From: a bacterium
GTDB lineage: Bacteria; Babelota; Babeliae; Babelales; RVW-14
DNA length: 9,093 bases
Assembly (NCBI GenBank): GCA_023249955.1
Contig: JAHFBR010000039.1
Location: 1-9,093 of the forward strand
Direction of reading: 5' to 3'
Part shown: in pieces, positions 6,601-9,093 of the stretch
Numbering within the stretch: the stretch's first letter is position 1
Layout of the letters: each line of letters opens with the position of its first letter
Translations under genes and position numbers: made by a program
Notes under the pieces: generated by a model
Databases searched by the model: none
Seen by the model: the letters and a program-made list of their open reading frames with translations, nothing else
What the model was told of the DNA's origin: nothing

Positions 6601-7317
6601 TCTTCCATAATTTTCTATTCCTAACAACTTTTTAACCACATGAAGCGCCCTAAGACATGGTGCTGCTTGATCTGCCCCAAACTCAATAAGTTGTTGCCAA
6701 CCGTATTCATGTTCCTTAAGCTTTTCTGTTGCCTTAACTTTCTTTTTGAATTCGTTGTAGGGATCGCCTGGGTAAGTTACCCCTCCCCTCAGCGAAAGTT
6801 GAGTCATCACATCAAGGGCATCAACAATCAATGCAATGGTCGGCTTTTGATCAGGATCAGCCTCCCCCTGCGCTGCTTGATTAATCGCCGCGCCATCCTG
6901 TGCTGCCTGCTGCAACTGATTACCAACAACAACCAATTGGTCAGCTATCTCTTGAACGTTCCCTTGTCCCCGCTGTGCTTCAAGTTGCCGCTGCAGACCT
7001 TCTAACTGTTGTTGAAGTGCTCGCTGTCTTGCCTCTGATTGTCGCAACTGCTCCTGCAGCCGCCGTTGCGATTCTTCGTATCGACGCTGTTGCGCTGCAA
7101 GCTGCTCCTCCACGCTCGGTCCTCTTGCTGCCGGAGATGACCCTTGAGGGCTCCCGCCTCCGCCTGGAGCATAACCTCCAAGTCCAACCTGCTGTTGCTC
7201 TATCCCCTTTATAGCAACTTTTTTTGCCATAGATTTCGCGGCATATGCAACATCTAACGCACAAAACATCAGAATCGTTATATGTAGAAAGCTCAAATAT
7301 TGAAACCTGTTCTTCAT
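3634..7317 (-). CDS. Large exported protein: coiled coil, polyproline (FH1/VASP-like) tract, C-terminal ankyrin repeats
   Basis: I do not recognise this 1227-residue protein as a named family. It begins with a Sec signal peptide: charged MKNR, a hydrophobic core at about 7-22, and likely cleavage after AYA at 24-26. A Gly/Ser/Pro linker (44-67) leads to a Gln/Arg/Glu-rich coiled coil at about 69-118. Residues 155-660 are mainly helical with no motif I can name. A polyproline tract at 672-703 contains runs of 8, 4, 5 and 5 prolines, including GPPPPP at 671-676, 689-694 and 698-703, like profilin-binding stretches of formins and VASP. A second helical region (715-965) includes a charged coiled-coil segment at about 856-892, followed by a Lys/Ala-rich stretch (971-1003). 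About five ankyrin repeats fill 1009-1215. It follows the barrel gene by 12 bases, which hold the ribosome site GAGGTAGGTGG, and a terminator follows its stop. The likely role, a surface or secreted host-interaction factor, is inferred. No autotransporter barrel, C-terminal membrane anchor or FH2 domain is visible. Confidence 0.9.
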   Translation of the reverse strand: MKNRFQYLSFLHITILMFCALDVAYAAKSMAKKVAIKGIEQQQVGLGGYAPGGGGSPQGSSPAARGPSVEEQLAAQQRRYEESQRRLQEQLRQSEARQRALQQQLEGLQRQLEAQRGQGNVQEIADQLVVVGNQLQQAAQDGAAINQAAQGEADPDQKPTIALIVDALDVMTQLSLRGGVTYPGDPYNEFKKKVKATEKLKEHEYGWQQLIEFGADQAAPCLRALHVVKKLLGIENYGRLISAFETLGTSIREEKPLVELVGELKAALIGAAVPANQGDATTLPPDDIDDVLERFVGQYLVESRGWPETEDVGLEGGELTDIFAEQDLTFDAVLYELNVLRVDPDVMQFRKITALMAWLLELRFKLAQKMVNDIEQYDRKAIEGLLQGLNVPGDAPNKICNLAKSGANEVKDQAYEAAVVLRLLPHNAHPAAPGKAAKKAAAQQIVPLGIDLVMQKIDAALADHDIKNKAAHVFFEVVGEGGANDVARCAFLVKVPRTLVALSKGLDGQDTLSLDAEQKKKFFQAFVPYAELLESVQSSANECLKKVDTLFTTDTYVNNVTMILRALSTSNVEVLKPFKNVGWYNRMVKSFAWYKPWQGCIEQMILCLDKDQWNIKGFMQLFVGLILQAHPEAGLIEKDFEWVIGQEHPDLSRLYPASRWEVVPDAGGMGGPPPPPPPPGGAPPPPQAGPPPPPLLGGPPPPPGVPGGASAGMILPSSAPIIQELSEYKDAYQQHLIDNADYFTLLSTKCNASRFIRNVFALVNKNFNDKTKESIRTILVALEAAFVNSKIDEMEGILSSKAYEQGGIFSAVIESKDRRVLTAFVLRYVKPLLDEFKALRVKFKAGKDAEFTPVQVTEKLDELAGALNDCERRLQALEVELSKRAEERRATSRVFKKAAQKAPQAAYQVSRELTDACVTLRERLIDAGKPNSLRNLVGRALVSPKKLIYMQMFFPPAGMMQYLQPDYTLLLAAAKKAAAKVPVVKGAVAKAPGVVGGAVKKAVGGRGGIAQLVMKIQRGDDWSGVQNVQLLRDSKNGNILHALCTELRNPDNVVQGIRQLCAQHQDLLNAKDGDNDTPLHVAIEHAQGINVIQALLDCGASLNEMDNGGYTPFLRIFVAQGAPKYAAMVEWVKDVVAAMITKKADVIDQQDNHGNSALHLLAQKAVEAGAGMGQRGSCLQVITFLIGKKDLKAVMNGDGRTPHALYMATRTVGMPPDQDQIAKALEP
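3673..4293 (-). repeat. Ankyrin repeat domain in the C-terminus of the large exported protein
   Basis: Residues about 1009-1215 contain roughly five ankyrin-type units. The clearest are NGNILHAL at 1036-1043, DNDTPLHVAIEHA at 1074-1086 followed by VIQALLDCGASLNEMD at 1091-1106, GGYTPFL at 1108-1114, and DNHGNSALHLLAQKA at 1151-1165, with a degenerate last unit DGRTPHALYMATR at 1198-1210. TPLH and the ALLDCGASLN helix-loop are typical of the family. Insertions between units (for example 1118-1130 and 1166-1178) make the array irregular. Ankyrin arrays mediate protein binding and are frequent in effectors of intracellular bacteria; the partner cannot be inferred. Confidence 0.87.
5209..5304 (-). 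repeat. Polyproline-coding low-complexity tract
   Basis: This stretch encodes residues 672-703 of the large exported protein: runs of 8, 4, 5 and 5 prolines separated by Gly, Ala, Gln and Leu. Codons are mixed CCG, CCA, CCT and CCC rather than one repeated unit, so the tract looks kept for its protein sequence and is not a recent slippage product. The three GPPPPP words match the core profilin-binding word of VASP-type proteins (established knowledge). The plus strand is strongly G-rich here, with several GG and GGG runs. Confidence 0.9.
6964..7113 (-). other. Gln/Arg/Glu-rich coiled-coil segment of the large exported protein
   Basis: Residues about 69-118 follow a heptad-like pattern with leucines at roughly seven-residue spacing (for example the RRLQEQLRQ, RALQQQLEGL and QRQLEAQ stretches) and almost no other hydrophobic residues. 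This suggests a dimeric or trimeric coiled coil directly after the flexible Gly/Ser/Pro linker of the mature N-terminus. It may hold the exported protein in an oligomer; this is inference from pattern only. Confidence 0.75.
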
Positions 7318-7329
7318 ACCACCTACCTC
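7318..7329 (-). promoter_or_regulatory. Ribosome binding site in the 12-base gap between barrel and ankyrin genes
   Basis: The whole gap reads GAGGTAGGTGGT on the minus strand, between the TAA of the barrel gene and the ATG of the ankyrin gene. It offers GAGG and AGGTGG as Shine-Dalgarno matches. No room remains for a separate promoter in the gap, which supports co-transcription and fixes the ATG at 7317 as the start. Confidence 0.75.
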
Positions 7330-8808
7330 TTATACAAGAATATTACAACTCATGAACAAGCCCCACTCATCCGTAGATCTGTTGCTTTGACTCAACGTAT
7401 ATTTTGCACCAAATCTATACATCATGGGATTGTCATGGAAGCATCCATGAATTCGCACATCGCTAAACAAAGTATGCTTAACCACTTCTGGATTTTTGGC
7501 AGAATCCAAATTTATGTCGTCTTTGGTAAGCGGGGTATTAAATGCAGCAACACCCCCTAGATGAGGAATAGCTATTGAAAGAGCGTTGTCATCAATATTA
7601 AGCCCTTCCTTCGGCTCTCCTTTGAGCGCTACTTTTTCACTACTTCTTGCCCACAAGTTATAGCCAAAATTTATGTCAAAAGCATGAAAATTACAAGCAA
7701 GCTGCGTCATAAAATTAAAGACTACTCGCGGTGTAATTTTCGCTCGTAATGTTAAATAATCAGCAGCTGGAAAAAACTGAGATAGATTCAAGAAATCAGG
7801 ATCTGTTACCAAAATATACCTGCTCCATGGGCCACGAGATTTAAGATCAAAGGTCCTCAATTCGCCATCCTCAAAAAGATAGTTAACATCCAACATTCCA
7901 AATAATGTGATGTCAAATCTATCTTTTTTTCGAATAAGAATGTCTCCCTCTAAACCCACCCCTAGTCCAAAATGACGGCCATTTCCAATCAGTGGCTCAA
8001 AAAGAAATTCAGCCTTAGGCTCATACCCCATTGGAATAATAAAATTTGTAAAAAGTTGCAAATACCCTGATGCACCGCGCAAAGCTTCATATCCTATTTT
8101 GAGATTAATATCTGCAATTCCAGCCAATTTTTGTGTTCCATCTTTAATTTTTGCATGATGCAAAGCGGGCCCGTTAAATGCTTCTGTTGCATTAGTAACA
8201 ATAAGAAAATCCAGCCGCGCATCGGTTGCTCCACCCAACAAAGATGGCAGCCCTTGATGATTTTGTGCTGCGTTCACAACATCAAATTCGGTAAAATTAA
8301 CATTATGTTCAACTTGAACAAAGGGAACATCAACTTGTAAAAAGAAGCGCTTGAACAGCTCAAATTTTTTCAATCCCTGCAACACAAAACCAAAGTGCTT
8401 TCGCTCCGGTCTAATTTTAATTTTTGACGAAAATGGTAGCTGATCATGTGTTACTGGATCGTCTTTCCCAATGATGTTCAAGTCTCCCGCCCAAATGTCG
8501 GTAGGTCCCGCTGTCACATCAGTACGAATTGTCAGTTCGGTTTTATTATTTGGAAAAAAGTAACGCGCTAAGCCTTTGGCGTTGGTCGACTGTTCATAAA
8601 ACACCGTTGCGGATAGTGCCAGAGGGTTTTTGATCTCGGTGTTGGAAACAAAATTGTGCGTCAGCGAATGCATCAACACAGCATCTTGGTTGGTTGGCCG
8701 CGGCATCAAAAATGATTTGCCAGTCACGGCATGCGCAGGTTGCATCATGGCAAACATGCAGATTACTGCCGCAAGAAAAAAACTTGTTTTTGGTGTGTGC
8801 ACCTTCAT
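7330..8808 (-). CDS. Exported protein, probable outer-membrane beta-barrel
   Basis: This 492-residue protein has a clear Sec signal peptide: basic N-terminus MKVHTPK, a hydrophobic stretch at about 9-22, and a likely cleavage after AHA at 25-27. The mature part shows many short stretches of alternating hydrophobic and polar residues separated by turn-like segments rich in Asn, Asp and Gly, as in outer-membrane barrels. Examples are FGLGVGLEGDILI, RFDITLFGMLDVNYLF and YLTLRAKITPRVVFNF. There is no hydrophobic helix after the signal peptide. The last residues (GLFMSCNILV) end in valine, not in the terminal aromatic usual for BAM substrates, so the barrel call is likely but not certain. I recognise no named family and see no obvious POTRA or enzyme motif. 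A strong ribosome site AAGGAG (8817-8822) stands 8 bases before the ATG. The ankyrin gene follows by 12 bases, so the two products are probably made together; a secreted periplasmic protein is the main alternative. Confidence 0.85.
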   Translation of the reverse strand: MKVHTPKTSFFLAAVICMFAMMQPAHAVTGKSFLMPRPTNQDAVLMHSLTHNFVSNTEIKNPLALSATVFYEQSTNAKGLARYFFPNNKTELTIRTDVTAGPTDIWAGDLNIIGKDDPVTHDQLPFSSKIKIRPERKHFGFVLQGLKKFELFKRFFLQVDVPFVQVEHNVNFTEFDVVNAAQNHQGLPSLLGGATDARLDFLIVTNATEAFNGPALHHAKIKDGTQKLAGIADINLKIGYEALRGASGYLQLFTNFIIPMGYEPKAEFLFEPLIGNGRHFGLGVGLEGDILIRKKDRFDITLFGMLDVNYLFEDGELRTFDLKSRGPWSRYILVTDPDFLNLSQFFPAADYLTLRAKITPRVVFNFMTQLACNFHAFDINFGYNLWARSSEKVALKGEPKEGLNIDDNALSIAIPHLGGVAAFNTPLTKDDINLDSAKNPEVVKHTLFSDVRIHGCFHDNPMMYRFGAKYTLSQSNRSTDEWGLFMSCNILV

Positions 8809-8816
8809 CGCTCAAA

Positions 8817-8867
8817 CTCCTTACAAAATGACTATTGAAATTGTCATGCAAGGCTAGTCTTGCTCAA
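8817..8867 (-). promoter_or_regulatory. Candidate promoter and strong ribosome site for the barrel-ankyrin operon
   Basis: On the minus strand TTGAGC (8862-8867) and GACAAT (8840-8845) are spaced by 16 bases, each matching four of six sigma70 consensus positions, which would give a leader of about 25 bases. The Shine-Dalgarno AAGGAG (8817-8822) with 8-base spacing to the ATG at 8808 is convincing; the promoter is only a candidate. A short GCAAG/CTTGC hairpin (8848-8852 with 8859-8863) overlaps the promoter spacer and could be chance. Read-through from the upstream membrane-protein gene is possible because no terminator with a U-run is seen in the 98-base gap. Confidence 0.35.
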
Positions 8868-8906
8868 GCGAAAAGGGGTTTGCAAGAGTTTGTGTTTTTG
8901 GGCGTT

Positions 8907-9093
8907 TTACCCGTTAGCCATGGCATTCAGGATGATGATCAGGTCATAGTTGGATAGATAAAAGAAAATGATCAGACCGGCAAGGGTGATCAGGTGACGG
9001 ATAAGCGTATGCGTACGCTCAGACGCAAGATAACGCTTTTTGCCACACATAACCCGATACCAGGCACCAGCAGTGGCAAGCACCAGGATCAGC
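8907..9093 (-). CDS. C-terminal fragment of an integral membrane protein (cut by window edge)
   Basis: A frame open to the right edge ends at TAA (8907-8909) and gives 61 residues. It begins with the hydrophobic LILVLATAGAWYRV, then a basic stretch with CGKKRY and RTHTLIRH, then a long hydrophobic segment (LITLAGLIIFFYL, then SNYDLIIIL), and ends in NAMANG. This suggests one partial and one or two complete transmembrane helices, with the Lys/Arg/His-rich loop probably cytoplasmic by the positive-inside rule. I cannot assign a family from this fragment. It lies on the same strand and 98 bases upstream of the barrel gene; whether they share a transcript is unclear. Confidence 0.75.
   Translation of the reverse strand, partial: LILVLATAGAWYRVMCGKKRYLASERTHTLIRHLITLAGLIIFFYLSNYDLIIILNAMANG

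Noticed and set aside
3900..6855. Internal duplication of the helical regions on the two sides of the polyproline tract
   Set aside because: A few short resemblances (such as VNNVTMILRAL and FIRNVFALV) are too weak to claim homology by eye.
8828..8845. TGAC/GTCA inverted repeat upstream of the barrel gene as an operator
   Set aside because: The arms are only 4 bases with a 10-base AT-rich middle, which is expected by chance.
8848..8863. GCAAG/CTTGC hairpin as a terminator of the upstream membrane-protein gene
   Set aside because: The stem is only 5 bases and there is no U-run after it on the minus strand.

Overview
All genes in this window lie on the minus strand. The content suggests a Gram-negative-type, host-associated bacterium. 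A Mur ligase implies peptidoglycan synthesis, two neighbouring products carry clear Sec signal peptides, one of these looks like an outer-membrane beta-barrel, and the other combines a long polyproline tract with C-terminal ankyrin repeats. Secreted ankyrin proteins are typical of bacteria living inside protists or animal cells. Protein style and gene mix remind me of Dependentiae (TM6), but Legionella-like, chlamydial or rickettsial lineages cannot be excluded from this sequence alone.

Layout in transcription order, from the right edge to the left. (1) 8907-9093: C-terminal 61 residues of an unrecognised integral membrane protein. (2) 8808-7330: a 492-residue exported protein, probably an outer-membrane beta-barrel, preceded by a strong ribosome binding site. 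(3) 7317-3634, only 12 bases further on: a 1227-residue exported protein with a Gln/Arg-rich coiled coil, two large helical regions I cannot assign, a formin/VASP-like polyproline tract and an ankyrin domain. This two-gene unit ends at an intrinsic terminator (3572-3620). (4) 3463-2315: a fold-type I PLP aminotransferase. (5) About 2198-2308: a compound palindromic element made of two inverted arms. (6) 2047-695: an AAA_14/DUF4143 ATPase with a PD-(D/E)XK-like C-terminus. (7) 671-1: the N-terminal half of MurC, 23 bases after the ATPase and cut by the window edge.

The housekeeping genes (aminotransferase, murC) look ordinary. The most interesting part is the barrel plus polyproline-ankyrin pair. 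The pair is probably co-transcribed, and the larger protein is a candidate surface or secreted factor that could touch host actin regulators. That role is inference: the sequence shows the motifs, not the activity. No CDS on the plus strand looks real, and I see no tRNA, rRNA, CRISPR array or insertion sequence. No gene-free stretch exceeds 300 bases.
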